Of a DNA stretch of 64,000 nucleotides, positions 1-11,728 are shown piece by piece. Source of the stretch: Portulaca oleracea (taxonomy: Eukaryota; Streptophyta; Magnoliopsida; Caryophyllales; Portulacaceae). The notes below the pieces were generated by a model that saw nothing but the letters and a program-made list of their open reading frames with translations, was not told the origin of the DNA and ran no database searches. The stretch is from NCBI GenBank assembly GCA_029582165.1, contig CM055874.1:2926114-2990113 (forward strand), given 5' to 3'. The position numbers were made by a program, and so were the translations under genes. Every line of letters starts with the position of its first letter. Position 1 is the first letter of the stretch.

Positions 1-3000
1 TCTGGGATTTCAGTTAAGCTCATATCTAAGACATCTACTGTGCTGAAACTTCCCCCCATTGACGTCGCGAAGCTGCCGTGATCATCCCCTCCAATGGTGG
101 ATGCCGAATTGTCCAAACCGGAACCCGCCTGTATCTCTTTGAACATTGCCATCACTTGTATCATTGTGGGTCGTTTCCATGGTCGGTCGTCGAGACAAGC
201 TACGGCCACTTTGAGGTGCTCGAGCAGCTCGACGACCAGATTCGGATCCTCCTTGACGAGCTCCGGGTCGAACACGTCCGTGACCCGAAGCTTGGCATGC
301 TGTCTGACCCACCCGACCAGGTTGTTGTCCCCGAAGTCGGCTGAGTCCGTCGGCTGCTTCCCCGTGAGGAGCTCGAGGAGGACGACTCCGTAGCTGTAGA
401 CGTCTCCCTTGGTGGAGCACCGGAAGCTCTGGTAGTACTCCGGGGGGACGTACCCGGGCGTCCCGGCAAGTGTACTCACGCTCAGGTGGGTGTCCATCGC
501 ACTCATCAGCCTCGCCATCCCGAAATCCGACACTCTCGCCTCCAAATTCTCGTCGATCAACACATTGCTGGACTTCATGTCGCGGTGGATTATGTGGGGG
601 ATGCAGTTGTGGTGGAGGAACGCCAGCCCACGGGCCGCCCCGATCGCGATCTTTCTCCGGGCGGCCCAGTTGAGCTTCAGCCCGGCTTTCTTCTGGTTGT
701 GGAGGACGTCGTCCAGGCTTCCGTACTTCATGTACTCGTACACCAAGAGCCGTTCCTCGCCCACCTTGCAGTAGCCCAGGAGCGGGACGAGGTTCCGGTG
801 CTTGATCTTCCCAATGGTTTCCATCTCGGCGGTGAATTCTCGGTCGCCCTGTCCGCTTATATGGATCAGCTTCTTGATGGCGACGACGGACCCGTCCTTG
901 AGCTGGGCTTTGTAGACGTCACCAAACCCTCCCTTCCCGATCATGCTGTCGTCATGGAACCCGTTGGTCGCTTCTAGAAGGTCCGCGAAGGTCAGCCGCC
1001 GGAGCGGGTTCTCAAACGTGGCTAAGTTGATGCTCAGGGCTTCCCGGTTGCTGGTGAATTTCCACGCGGAGTGGTTCCCGGATTGTGAGTTGTTCTCCCC
1101 GTAGATGTCGAGGGAGCATTCATTCTTCTTTCGCCTCTTCTTGACCTCGGTCGCAACTATGAACAGGGCGAAGATGATAAACAGAGAAAACAGCAGCCCC
1201 ATTGCTACACTTCCAGCAAGAGACGCTTGTCTCTTGTGTCGCTGGTGCTCGGACGGGTTCACCGGGGACTTTCTGTCGCACCGGGGGAGGGGATACCCAC
1301 ACAGGCCCGAGTTGTTGTAGAATCTGTAGGGCGGAAACGTCTCGAACTGGCCCGTTTCGGGGATCAGCCCGGTGAGCTCGTTGTTGGACAGATCGATCTC
1401 GGTCAGCAGGGTGAGTCCGGCGAGGGATGGCGGAATCTGGCCGGAGAGGCGGTTGTGGGAGAGATCGAGAACGCCAATATATTTCAACCCGCCCAGCTCA
1501 GACGGGATTGGACCGGAGAGATTGTTGTGACCCAGGTTGAGGATCGAGAGATACGACATGGATCCTAGCTCCTTCGGAATGCTGCCCAACAAGTAGTTGT
1601 AAGACAGGTCGAGGAAAATCATGGACCCATTGTGGTTGAACGTTGGCTGGGTGTTACCCCGGTAGATCCTGGTGAAGTTACACGTCTTGCTCGTAGGGAT
1701 ACGGTCCAATGCCTCCTGCCTTATCCCGGCAAACTCGAGCAAATTCCCGGTGCCATGGCAGTCCCCTTCGTTCCTCAAGTACACATACTTCTTCCCAACC
1801 ACAAGCCCGACCGCCATAAACCCTGATTGTTTCGCCAATGTAGAAGGAATGCTCCCGCTCAGCTGATTGCTGTTAAGATCCAACCAGAGCAAACTCTTGC
1901 AATCCCCCAATTCAGCCGGGATTTCGCCGTAAAACGAGTTGTTGCTGAGCTTCAGGATTGCTAAATTAGCCAAGCTACCAATCCAAGAGGGTATTGTACC
2001 ATGCAACTGGTTGCTCGAGAGCGAAATCCAGTTCAAATTGGTGCAGTTCTTCAACCCAGAAGGGATAGTCCCAGTCAACTTATTGTAATCCAGGATGAGA
2101 TTTTCAAGAGCTTGGTTGTACATGAGCTCAGTTGGGATATCCCCTTCAAGTTGGTTCATCCACATAATTAGGTCTTTGAGCTTGGACAGAGAACCCAAAC
2201 TACTGGGTATTTTCCCACCCAGAAAGTTGAAACTAAGATCAAGTGACACAAGTTGTGAGCAATTTCCCAAGGTAGGTGGGATGAGACCAGTGAGCAGATT
2301 GTTTTGAAGATAGAGCTCTTTCAGCCTGGTCCCTCCCTCACATATCCCAGGTGGGATTTTCCCAGAGATGTTATTGGAGCTCAAATCCAACACCTCCAGA
2401 TTACTTAGACTAGCAACAGTATCAGGCAGAGTGCCTTTAAAGTTGTTAAAAGCTACAGCCAACTTCTTCAAGTTGCCCATTTTCAAGAAAGTTTCCATGG
2501 GTAAATCCCCAGTGAAATTGTTGGTAGAAACATCAAAAACTTCCAACAAAGAGCAAGATCCAAAGCCAGATGGGACCATACCAGAGAAATTGTTCACGGA
2601 TAGATCGAGCTCCACCAGAGTTGAGCAGGCTTCATCGGCAAAACTCGGGGGGATGACACCTTGAAGTTGGTTGCTTCCCAGGTACACAAACTGCAAGCTC
2701 TTTGAACCAACAAATGCATCCCCAAATTCCCCAGAAAACCTGTTGGAGGACAAATTGAGGTACCTCAAACTAGGGCAGTCCCTACCCAGATTAGGGATTG
2801 GGACAGAGAAATTATTTGAGGAAAGATCCAGGTGCTCCAATTTAGAACACCCAGAAAGAGAGAAACTCCCCTGAAGTTTATTCCCCCTCACAGACAAATA
2901 ACTCAAATGGGTACACCCCCCTGATAATACCCATGGAAGCACTTGTTCATCCACCAAATGGTTAGCAGAAACATCGAGAGTCTCAACAGAGAGCCCGAAC

Positions 3001-3509
3001 TTGACACCCTTCAAACCCTTGGAGTTGTCCAACAAATTTGAAGAGAGATTGAGGTGTTTGAGCCCGGAGCAAGCCCCAAAGTTGCTCAAATCGGACACAG
3101 ACCCAGAAATGGAGTTCTCAGAGAGGTCAATCTGAGCTATGAAAGAAGAACAGAAGGAGAAGGGTTGAAGAGGGCCGGTTATGTTGGCGGATTTTAAGGA
3201 AAGAGAAGCGAGGTTATCAATGGAGAAGAGGTGGGTAACAACAGCGTTGAAATCAGAAGAAAGAGGAAGAGAGTTGAGATCCAAAGAGGTTACACGGGAG
3301 TTGTTGCCGCAAGAAACGCCGGTGAATGAGCATGGATTGGCACCTTGCTGCCAGTTATGGAGGACGTTTGGATCCTGAAGTGAGGATTTGAAGGCGAGCA
3401 AGTTCTGGGCATCGTTGGTTCTCGCTGCAGAGACATGGGAGAGCAAAGAGGAAGAGCTGGAGCAGAGCAGGAGGAACAGAGAGAGGAGTAGAGTACTGAG
3501 AAGGTTCAT
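1..3509 (-). CDS. BRI1: Brassinosteroid receptor kinase BRI1 (3' end cut by the window)
   Basis: A single open frame of 1169 codons runs from the ATG at 3507-3509 to the window edge and ends in ...SLTEIP, a few residues short of the usual BRI1 terminus. In order: signal peptide (about residues 1-28, [15 protein letters not shown]), a Cys-containing LRR cap, a long array of LRRs, the island domain (about 574-642, with [12 protein letters not shown] and CNFTRIYRG), more LRRs, a CGYPLP cap, a membrane helix (about 758-783, [15 protein letters not shown]) followed by KKRRKK, and a Ser/Thr kinase with [24 protein letters not shown], a DFG and TPGYVPPEY. This arrangement with the island domain is specific to brassinosteroid-binding receptors. 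BRI1 binds brassinosteroid at the cell surface and signals with BAK1-type co-receptors. The C-terminal tail ([12 protein letters not shown]) and overall match favour BRI1 over the BRL paralogues. It has no intron, as is usual for BRI1. No frameshift or missing kinase residue was seen. Confidence 0.95.
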   Translation of the reverse strand, partial: MNLLSTLLLSLFLLLCSSSSSLLSHVSAARTNDAQNLLAFKSSLQDPNVLHNWQQGANPCSFTGVSCGNNSRVTSLDLNSLPLSSDFNAVVTHLFSIDNLASLSLKSANITGPLQPFSFCSSFIAQIDLSENSISGSVSDLSNFGACSGLKHLNLSSNLLDNSKGLKGVKFGLSVETLDVSANHLVDEQVLPWVLSGGCTHLSYLSVRGNKLQGSFSLSGCSKLEHLDLSSNNFSVPIPNLGRDCPSLRYLNLSSNRFSGEFGDAFVGSKSLQFVYLGSNQLQGVIPPSFADEACSTLVELDLSVNNFSGMVPSGFGSCSLLEVFDVSTNNFTGDLPMETFLKMGNLKKLAVAFNNFKGTLPDTVASLSNLEVLDLSSNNISGKIPPGICEGGTRLKELYLQNNLLTGLIPPTLGNCSQLVSLDLSFNFLGGKIPSSLGSLSKLKDLIMWMNQLEGDIPTELMYNQALENLILDYNKLTGTIPSGLKNCTNLNWISLSSNQLHGTIPSWIGSLANLAILKLSNNSFYGEIPAELGDCKSLLWLDLNSNQLSGSIPSTLAKQSGFMAVGLVVGKKYVYLRNEGDCHGTGNLLEFAGIRQEALDRIPTSKTCNFTRIYRGNTQPTFNHNGSMIFLDLSYNYLLGSIPKELGSMSYLSILNLGHNNLSGPIPSELGGLKYIGVLDLSHNRLSGQIPPSLAGLTLLTEIDLSNNELTGLIPETGQFETFPPYRFYNNSGLCGYPLPRCDRKSPVNPSEHQRHKRQASLAGSVAMGLLFSLFIIFALFIVATEVKKRRKKNECSLDIYGENNSQSGNHSAWKFTSNREALSINLATFENPLRRLTFADLLEATNGFHDDSMIGKGGFGDVYKAQLKDGSVVAIKKLIHISGQGDREFTAEMETIGKIKHRNLVPLLGYCKVGEERLLVYEYMKYGSLDDVLHNQKKAGLKLNWAARRKIAIGAARGLAFLHHNCIPHIIHRDMKSSNVLIDENLEARVSDFGMARLMSAMDTHLSVSTLAGTPGYVPPEYYQSFRCSTKGDVYSYGVVLLELLTGKQPTDSADFGDNNLVGWVRQHAKLRVTDVFDPELVKEDPNLVVELLEHLKVAVACLDDRPWKRPTMIQVMAMFKEIQAGSGLDNSASTIGGDDHGSFATSMGGSFSTVDVLDMSLTEIP

Positions 3510-3730
3510 TTTGAGGGGTTCTCTTTTGTGGGTGGGTGTTTGAAGCTGGGTTTCTGGGGGGGTTTAGTTGGCTGGAGTTTGAGAGTCTGCCATTGTTGTT
3601 GAGCTAGCTAAGCTTGAGTAGCAGCAGAAGAGAGAGAGAGAGAAAGAGAGAAGTTTTGAGAGAGAGAGAGAGAGAGAGAGAAGGTCAAAAGACGGGTTAA
3701 GGAAGAAGGAAGAGGGTATATATCGGAGTT
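3510..3730 (-). promoter_or_regulatory. BRI1 5' leader and likely TATA box
   Basis: Upstream of the BRI1 start lies a TATATA stretch at about 3716-3723 (minus strand reads CGATATATACCC). A start of transcription near 3685-3695 would give a leader of about 180 bases, rich in CT on the transcribed strand. The TATA call is by inspection; the transcription start is inferred. Confidence 0.5.
3629..3682. repeat. (GA)n microsatellite in the BRI1 leader
   Basis: Two GA runs (3629-3650 and 3657-3682) separated by a short TTTTG-containing break. On the BRI1 strand they read as CT repeats inside the predicted 5' leader. Plant GA/CT tracts are bound by BBR/BPC-type GAGA factors; that link is inference here. 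Confidence 0.8.
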
Positions 3731-3839
3731 GGAGAGGGAGAACTTGGGAAGAAGTGGAGCACACAGCTGGTACTGTCACATGCCATGTGACTCTCTCTCT
3801 CTTCTTTCTCTCTCTAATTAAAAATTAGTTGTATTGTTT

Positions 3840-5640
3840 AATCCTGTCATTAGCTTCGTACATACGAGTTTAGTCCTTGTTTAGGGTTAGGTGTTTTTGC
3901 ATCTTTCTTTACATTCATAGACATAGTATGGTATGGTATACAAGTTTAGTCCTTGTTTAGGGTTAGGACTTATGAGTATATTGTAATTACAGGCATAATA
4001 ATTTGGGAGGTATTTTCTCAAAAAAAAAAAAAAAATTGGGAGGTACTCATTTCTAATCTAATCTAATAATTTAGAAGGAGGTTTTTTTTTCTCTGAAGGG
4101 GCTTAAAGTAATGGTTTAGTAAATTTAGGTTAAAAATTTTAAAAACTGGTAAGATATTAAAGTATGGATAAAAACAGACTTTCAATACTTGTAATGAACA
4201 TTTATTATTGTGATTAGCAATTGAGTAAAATTATATTTGTCGAGATTATTTAATTGATGAAGGTTATTCGATTCATTACATGGATAGCTTATTAGTTTTT
4301 CTTTATGCATGTATATTGTAATGATGGTCAAGTTTGTATAAATTTGGATTAGGCATTATAGTAACTTGGGAGGTATTAATTTCTAATCTAGTAATTTGGG
4401 AGGAGGTAATTTCTTTATAAGGTTTAAAATAATGGTTTAATGTATTTAGGTAAAAAAACGTAAAAATACAACATTAAAAGTATGGGTAAAAATGGGTTAA
4501 TATGGATAAAAATATATTTTAAACATCGGTAAAAAACACCGATTATTGTGATTTTCAATTGAATAAGATTATATTTGACGATATTAGTTAATTGATAAAG
4601 ATTACGTCATGATATGTAAAATTGCTGGTAATGTTTAGAGAGCATTGAATTCCTTATTTCTTTCACCATTCATCCAGGTACGATGATTATCTCTACGTAT
4701 GAAGATCAATCGTCTTTATGATCGACTAATAGTCTAGCGCACATGTGAGTGATACACTTATACTGAAAGTTTTTAATATGAAATTAATGACGAGCACACA
4801 CTCTTAGGCAGAAGCAATGCTTCCTTACAGAGCTGTCATCCAACAAGGTTTCACCTGACGTAATCAACCATATATTTCGGGGGCGTGTGTCTCACCGCCA
4901 ATGATCTACTAGCTAGCATGTTACATGCATTGGTGGCTAAACAACCTAAGTTTTTATGTTGAATTATGATACATTGATACATGTCTTACCGAAGACACTG
5001 TTTAAATGTCTTACTTTTTATGAAATTAATACTTATTTTGATTTTTGGTACCAGTTTTTTGATAATACTATTAATTACCAATTTTAAGAAGTTTAGAATG
5101 CGTTGGTCATCCCAACAATTACAAGTTACACCCTAACTCGTCCATTAGACATATTTTAAGCATATTTTTATCAATTTAAAAATTATTGATAAAAATATAA
5201 TTTCATACAGTTAATTATATGTGGTATACCGTTTATAGAAGTCAATCAACCATTTTTTTATCAACATACATAAATATATAATTCTTATACCTAATCAAAT
5301 ATATAATTCTTCATTGATCCTTATTCATCCCCAATGATTAACAATAAATTACTCATAATAAATACTTATATTCTTTTATCTACTAGTATTACTTGAATGA
5401 ACCTTAAATATTAATTTTGATTAAGAATATTTAATTAATTTTCCCATAATAATTCTGTAATTTTTTTGCAATATGTATATCTCCTATTTATCTTTAAAAA
5501 TCTTACAAGTACCTACTACATAACATACAAAAATACAAATATATACAACATATGATTATGAATATTACCTGAGTTGAGTAATTAGAATGGTTAGATTTGA
5601 AATTCCATTTATTCACCTTAAGAACAAAGCAATTAATTAC
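3840..5640. other. Intergenic region with an old direct duplication
   Basis: No gene seen; AT-rich. A diverged direct repeat is visible: about 4047-4268 and about 4372-4610 share TTTCTAATCTA, GGAGGAGG/GAAGGAGG, AATGGTTTA and TTATTGTGATT in the same order. A second short pair (TAGTCCTTGTTTAGGGTTAG) occurs at about 3870 and 3945. The stretch 5058-5180 resembles 27068-27205. Confidence 0.6.
5058..5180. repeat. Dispersed repeat, copy 1 (partner at 27068)
   Basis: Shares with 27068-27205 the ordered words ACTATTAATTA, AAGAAG, GAATG-GTTGG, CCAACAATT, ACACCCTAAC and GTTAGACATATTTTA. Class not recognised; probably the same unidentified transposon or LTR fragment. Confidence 0.5.
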
Positions 5641-5650
5641 CGGACCGACC

Positions 5651-5795
5651 CCGTTCTTTTGTACGTTGCGTTGCGTTGTATTTGCGTTTGTGTTGCGTTA
5701 AGTTACGGTGTAAATAATTAAAAAGTAATGGTAATTTGTGTTATATTGCAGTAGGGTTGCGTTGCGTTTGGGTGCGTTAACGCATAAAAGAACGG
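5651..5795. mobile_element. CCGTTCTTTT-family MITE-like element, copy A
   Basis: Bounded by CCGTTCTTTTGTACG and CGCATAAAAGAACGG, which are inverted copies. The 145-bp interior is made of loosely repeated GTTGCGTT words. It is one of about eight copies in this window (see 5990, 10429, 15509, 22046, 23758, 36500, 45164). Superfamily not assigned; no clear target duplication. Confidence 0.65.
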
Positions 5796-5989
5796 ATAAA
5801 AATTAAGGAAAGGGTGCATTAAATATAGTGTAAAATGGGGTGTTTGTCTTGTTTAGGGGAAGGGTTATTGGCTTATTGCTCCCTACGTACGTGTGAGTAA
5901 CAATGGATCCATATCTCTACTCCACTTGTCACCATCCTCTCTCTTTATCTTTCTCCAAAACCTTTCCGTTTTTTTTTTTTAAACTTTAA

Positions 5990-6222
5990 GGCCTCGTTCT
6001 TTTGTACGGCAAGTTGTGATTGATTGCGATGGAGAAGAAATGTGGTGGACTGTGGTGGGTTGTAGGAAGTTATGGTGGATTGTAATGGACTGGGAAAAGT
6101 TTAACCTGTAATAAAAAAAATTAAAATTGAAAAAGTAAATTGTGATGAATTGTGGTGGAATGTGGAAAGTTGTGGTGCGGTGTGAAGCGCAACCAACCAG
6201 CTGCATAAAAAAACAGACTCTA
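5990..6222. mobile_element. CCGTTCTTTT-family MITE-like element, copy B
   Basis: Starts AAGGCCTCGTTCTTTTGTACGG and ends near GCATAAAAAAACAGA. The interior is a degenerate array of TGTGGTGGA-type words. It carries an open frame on the minus strand that is a by-product of this repetition, not a gene. Confidence 0.55.
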
Positions 6223-6944
6223 AAATTATAAAGACTTCATTTTCAAAACATAAAAAAGAAGGGGAAAAACTTCTTCCCTAATTAACCTCTACATTTTATC
6301 TTGCATTGCTCCTTCATTAATACTTCATATGGGGAAAATTGGTGGTTGTTTTTAAGTGTAAACCCTCCTTTGCTATAATCACAATAATAATGTATGCATT
6401 TTTATCATGGTAAATATTGGGTTGAATGTAGAGACCAATTTTGGGTTAGTCTCTGTCTTTTGGGAGTGAGGTATAAGAGTTTAGGTGGGAATCAAGATGT
6501 TGATTTGTTAGTCACTTCTTTTTTGTAATTCCTTTTGATACAAGGACTCTATTAACCCTAGAATTGTGTTAGTCTTATATTATAAATAGAGCTTAGGTGC
6601 TAGGTTTATTTGTATCGTAATTTAGAGTGTTTCATCTGACCACAAGAGATTGTGCATCGTTCGTGATTTTTTTTCCGGTTTAGGTTTTTCTATGTTAATT
6701 CCTTGTGTCGAATCTTTATTAATTATTTTTCGTCATTTATTATTATTTGTCTGTTAACAACACCATGAGTATCCTAACAGTAAAATGCCATAGACTCACA
6801 GGGTCATCAATTAAAAGATTAAACTATATACTATCTTATAAAATTAATATCCAATGGTGAGCATAAATCTTTAATAATTATTAATTAATTTAGAAGTTAA
6901 CTTTTACCATTTTTACCATGGTTGCATGGCTAACTGATTAAGTA
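6223..6944. other. Intergenic; possible solo-LTR-like stretch
   Basis: No gene. The stretch 6506-6779 begins TGTTAG and ends CTAACA, has a TATAAATAG box at about 6583, and looks like an LTR promoter region. I found no matching 5-bp flanks, so it is not called as an element. Confidence 0.25.
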
Positions 6945-6953
6945 TTATTCCAG

Positions 6954-7673
6954 CGATTTTGCTAAATGTCGCCCTGGCGGCGATGGTTAAGAGCTATTTA
7001 TATACAACAATATAAGGAATCTAATCTAATTAATATATGTTTTTGATATAAAATATATCTTTTTTTTAAGGGAGCAAAATAGAGTCTCAATTAATAGTAA
7101 ACTTTTCAAAATTGAATCAATGATGATTTTACTTCCTAATTTTATCAAAATTTTGTATCCCATAAAATATTTTATTTCTACTAGTGAACCAATAAAGATA
7201 GATTTATCAATTTGGATCAAATTTTGTCACCGTGGCCACCCTCTTATTTTCACGAATAAGTAAAATTTTTGTTCCATTTTTGTGTCACAAATAAGTAAAA
7301 AAATAAGTAAAATTCTAATTTTCACAAATGGCCATTTTGTTCCATTCAACTCCTTGCAATGGCTATACAAGTAGAATTTCATAATCACCTAGTATAGAAA
7401 ATGAGTTTTAAGACCTTAATAGCGCTAGATTTTAGATTTTTTTCCCCATATGTTGTAACACTATCGTTTTTGTTTATAATAGCAAGAATGGAATGTCGGG
7501 ATAATTTAGTGGAAAAAATGATTTAATTAGGAAAGTATGATTATTGCATTTTTAAACGATATATACCGGATAAATTTATATCAAAAACATAAATTAGTTA
7601 GATTAGATTCCTTATATTGTTGGATATAAATAACTCTTAACCATCGCCCTCAGGGCGACATTTAGCAAAACCG
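6954..7673. mobile_element. Non-autonomous Mutator-like element (MITE, 720 bp)
   Basis: Left end CGATTTTGCTAAATGTCGCC is mirrored by the right end GGCGACATTTAGCAAAACCG. The inverted similarity extends inward for about 100 bases (CGATGGTTAAGAG..., then AATCTAATCTAA on both sides). Exact 9-bp target duplications, TTATTCCAG, sit at 6945-6953 and 7674-7682, the size made by Mutator transposases. The interior has no transposase. Confidence 0.9.
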
Positions 7674-7689
7674 TTATTCCAGACACAAG

Positions 7690-8583
7690 AACGTGAAATG
7701 AATCATAGCAAAAACATGAAGCATCGAAAGTGATACCAGGTAGCACCAACTGCCATTTACGTCGAGCTGTCGTTTTGCACAATACTATGACTACATGAAT
7801 TATCAGAAAACGTGAATGCTCAACAGAAATTACAAAGTGTTATCATTCACACTGACATTTCTGTTACACTTTTATACGGAGGTATCGTTACTAGCAATGC
7901 AAGATAATGTGAATGTTGGAGCCTGGTCCTAGTAACATCTAACTATACTCACGTAAATCTATATAAACATTGTCACAAAACGTGAAACCTTTACTTTCAA
8001 ATATTATCAAGTAATGTCACTTTTCCATATGAAACAAGTTATAACATTGCTTTGCCAGGACAGAATCGAAAAAGTTATAACAAAGTACCTAGATTATGAA
8101 TTCAATTAAGATTAAGATCCATATTTGTTAGCATATGCACTCATAAAATGATCTCATATATGATATATCCAAATTACACATTTGTAAAAGAGCTGTCTCA
8201 TGTAACAAAGCTATGAAGCTAAATTTTAAGAGTAACATACCCCAAATGTTCGAACACATTTCGCCACAAATTTACAATGCTATTATTATTAAAATAACGC
8301 CATAAAATGGAAAATTTGAAAGCAACAAAATGCTAGGAGGTAACACCTATTTCGTTTAATTAATTTTTTAGTCAAAGATTTTGTTTTGTGTACCGAAAAG
8401 CGCCCTGAGTGTTACTTTTGCTATTTGGAGGTGACAATCCGATCATTTTAAATGCTTTTTACTGGAGATGTAAGAAGACAAAGATGCTCTTAACTAAACC
8501 CCAGAAAATTTGTCTTTGGTTGATGGACTACTCGACTTCTCCCACTCATCAGTAGCTTAGACATACTCAAACCTATCTATTAT
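7690..8583. other. Intergenic, nothing recognised
   Basis: AT-rich DNA. No gene, RNA gene or repeat with clear ends seen. Confidence 0.6.
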
Positions 8584-8588
8584 CTCTC

Positions 8589-8888
8589 TGTAACGCCTCG
8601 CCCCCCTCCCGGGCCGCGAACATTACTGATAACTGCTTCAAGGATCGCTGACTGGCCCTACAAATCACCACTAGTTTTTCCAGCGTGCTTCGTCCTCGCT
8701 TACACGCTGCCTGGAAAAATTTTCCAGGAGGTCACCCATCCATCTTGAGACTACTTCCAGCCAAGCACGCTTAACTGAAAAGTTCCCAACGGATGAGCTA
8801 CCATAAAAGAAAGTGCACATTGATGATATAAGTAGTCATTTCAATCCTTTTTAAGCCACACTTTAACCACATATCTGGGGTATTTACA
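8589..8888 (-). mobile_element. Cassandra-type TRIM solo LTR
   Basis: A 300-bp unit begins TGTAACGCC and ends GGTATTTACA, flanked by identical 5-bp copies CTCTC at 8584-8588 and 8889-8893. It carries 5S rRNA-like sequence on the minus strand, the hallmark of Cassandra terminal-repeat retrotransposons in miniature. The 3' end of the minus-strand copy reads GGGGGGCGAGGCGTTACA. With one LTR and a target duplication, the simplest reading is a solo LTR left by LTR-LTR recombination. Confidence 0.85.
8724..8775 (-). other. 5S rRNA-like segment inside the Cassandra LTR
   Basis: The minus strand reads GTTAAGCGTGCTTGG, then GTAGT, GGATGGGTGACC and TCCTGG, in the order of the 3' half of plant 5S rRNA. 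It covers part of the internal pol III promoter region. It is a piece of an LTR, not a functional 5S gene. Confidence 0.85.
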
Positions 8889-8893
8889 CTCTC

Positions 8894-10428
8894 CCCCATA
8901 GATGAAATCGCAAAGCTAAACATTCGAGCAAGGCGATTTGATCGACGGGTTGAATCGGCAGAGTCAACGAACATTTGGAGCTTGAATTTGAACAATTGAA
9001 CAAAGAGTAGAGGTGTGTCAATGGTAAGTAAATCATTTAGAGTTTTGCTTAATTTACAGTTAGGGTTTTCTTGTTCCGCGATATTATTTAGGGTTAATAT
9101 GATACTGATTGAGTATCTTTGTTGAGTACGGGAGGGTGTGAGTTATAAATTTTGCGTGTGTGATGAGACATTGATGCAATGTTCCTTTGGTTTTGGGTTC
9201 AAATTTCGTTGGTAATTGAAGATCAAGGGATGACCTCCCAAAGGCAAGAGAAGAGCATCACAAATTCACAATAGTCACCAAGTAGTAGAGCTAATAATGC
9301 ATTGATATTATGAAATGATTTAATTTTTTGAAAAAATAAAAGTTCTTCAATATGGAATCGTCTCAATCCAAAGTTTAAGCTAATAGTTAAAGATTAAATG
9401 ATGGTTTTACACGCTAACACGCACCTTAACGCGAATGTCCTAGATAAACATGGGGGAGGGGGGAGCTAAGATTTAAACCTAAGACCTTCTACTCGATCTG
9501 ACTTTGATACCATATGGAATCATCTCAATTAAAATCTTAAAATAATAATATAGGTAATTTTTTACTAATTATTCACTACAAAAGGATTTTTAATTAATTA
9601 AACATGCCATGTTGAATTACTACTTTTTCTTTAAGTAAATCTTAAAACGAAGCAACAACTAGTTTGATTTCTTTTCTATTTACTGCATCCACGAAATCAT
9701 ATAAAACTATGACTATATTTATCCCAAATATTTTGTATTTTTTCAATGATTGGACCCCAACAAACAATAATTAACCTCATTTTAATCCAAGTTGCATGCA
9801 TTGAGTCCCCCCCCCCCCTAACCCCCACCTTTGTTGCGAATTGCAATTAGCAGGAAAAGTTATTGAGTTTAGCAACAAATAGCACACTAATTAATTAATT
9901 AACTAAATAATTAATTAATGAGGGGTTAAGTTTAAGATTAGTTTATGGGTTTCCATGGCGAAAGACTCGTTTGTCTCATTCATAAGTTTCCGCGTGCGTG
10001 AGATTAGGCTTGGAATTGGATGGATCCATTATTAGCCTAATTTCAATAAATTGGAGCGTTGGAGATTCCCCAAATTAAATTCATTAATTAATTTAAGCCC
10101 TTAATCATAATTTTAATTTTTGTTTAATAAAGCTAAGTAGGGTTTGGGTCACGAGGTGGAGGGTGATTAAGATAATGGATAATGTGAGGTTGGGTTTGTT
10201 TATTTAGGGGGGCAAAAAGCCATTTCTTCCCCTTTGTTTCTAGCAATTAATTAATTAAATATAATTATCACACTTGGTAAGTTCACTCCTCCTTTTGCTC
10301 CTTCACTTTTTGGATTTCTCTCTCATTTTTCCATGTGAAATCCAATTCGAGATTTTGCTTTTCATGTACGGAGTCTCTAAATTAAGAATTAATTCCGTGG
10401 ATTTTTTTGGGGTATTTAATCCGTGAAT
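8894..10428. other. Intergenic with one dispersed repeat
   Basis: No gene seen. About 9350-9540 (ATGGTTTTACACGCTAAC, TTTGATACCATATGGAATC, CATCTCAATTAAAA) matches about 12640-12830 in several ordered words and looks like a dispersed repeat of unknown class. A run of 12 C lies at 9807-9818. Short ATTAATTAA tracts are common. Confidence 0.5.
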
Positions 10429-10731
10429 AAGGTCCTGTTCTTTTATACGGTTGGTTGCAATGTAGTAATGATGTGGTATGGTGTAATTTGAAAAAGTGTG
10501 GTAAATTGTGATGAGTTGTGGTGAATTGTGGTGAAAGTTATGGTAAGTGGGCCAGTGTGGTAGCCGAGGAGAAAAAATGTGAAAAGTAGATGAGAAAAGT
10601 GAAGAGATATATATATTGTTAATGATTGCGGTGAGGTGAAATGTGGTGAAGTGTGGTAGAAATTAAAGAGTTGCGATACGATGTGGTACCGCACCACAAT
10701 CTACCACATGAAATAACAAAGCCTAAGTTCT
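10429..10731. mobile_element. CCGTTCTTTT-family MITE-like element, copy C
   Basis: Starts AAGGTCCTGTTCTTTTATACGG. The interior is rich in GTGGTAAATTGTGG words and the right end is near CATGAAATAACAAAGCC (degenerate). Same architecture as copy B. Confidence 0.55.
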
Positions 10732-11222
10732 TTAAAAGAAGGATTATCTAGGAATGTTGTACTTACCTTTGTTAAAAAAGAATTTAATCTGTGAATTTAT
10801 GGTTAGCCACAAAGTTGCGTAAAATTGATTCGACGCGAACGTTGATTCAAAATCGACGTGAAGTTTGTTTGGGTATGAATTTTCATCTTGTTTAATTAAG
10901 TCGGATGAGATCGTAAACTTTTGGATTAGGTTTAGTTTGAGAATCTTAATATGAAAAGGACATATTTAACATGTTTAATAATTAGGTTAAATAGGTAACA
11001 AGCTTATCATTTATTTTTGGGAAATTGGATTCTAATAATACGAACTTTTGGTCATATAAGGCTTAATAATACGAACTTTTGATTTGGTGATTAATAATAC
11101 GAACTTTGACCCCCTGTTGCCCCCAATAGTATGCCACCGAGTTAAGTTGAGGCTTAATAATACGAACTTTTGATTTGGTGATTAATAATACGAACTTTGA
11201 CCCCCTGTTGCCCCCAATAGTA

Positions 11223-11256
11223 TGCCACCGAGTTAAGTTGAACTTAACTCGGTGGC
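11223..11256. repeat. Near-perfect palindrome in the left MULE arm
   Basis: GCCACCGAGTTAAGTT (11224-11239), a single G, then AACTTAACTCGGTGGC (11241-11256). The same palindrome is kept in the right arm at about 12140-12172. Confidence 0.85.
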
Positions 11257-11728
11257 GGTCTGACGTGGTGACGGAGGCACGCGCCTGATTGTTTTGACTT
11301 TGCCACGTCATCCATGTTGACTTAAAAAATAATACAAACTTTCACATATGTTGCTCTGAATAATACGGACTTTTCTTTCTCTCTAAAAATCTTAGATCCC
11401 ATTTTTACTCCTTCATCTTCTTCAATCCTCCCTCTCTCTCTCTCTCCTCCTCCGTCGAAATCAAACCCAGAAAACTCAGATCCATCTTGCTCAAACCTAG
11501 ATCCATTGCCTTTTCCATCACCCTCCACCACTAATTCCGACCGATTCATCCTGCCTCCCTTTTCTTCCTTTTTTTTTCCCTTTCTCCATCAAACTTTTTT
11601 CCCTTTTCGATTGTATTACCCTCCATTTACATGACTCTCCAAACCTCCAAACCACCCATAGCACACCCTTTCTCTCTCTGGAAAATTAGTGAACAAATAG
11701 ATAACCAAACCTCCTTCAACAATCATCA

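Noticed and set aside
6506..6779. Solo LTR with TGTTAG...CTAACA ends
   Set aside because: Flanking bases do not match and no second copy is present in the window.
8798..8995. Minus-strand frame of 65 codons
   Set aside because: Overlaps the end of the Cassandra LTR and has no family likeness.
11322..11549. Minus-strand open frame of 75 codons
   Set aside because: It is the mirror image, within the left MULE arm, of the coding-like GERERGRIEEDE stretch of the right arm; not a separate gene.
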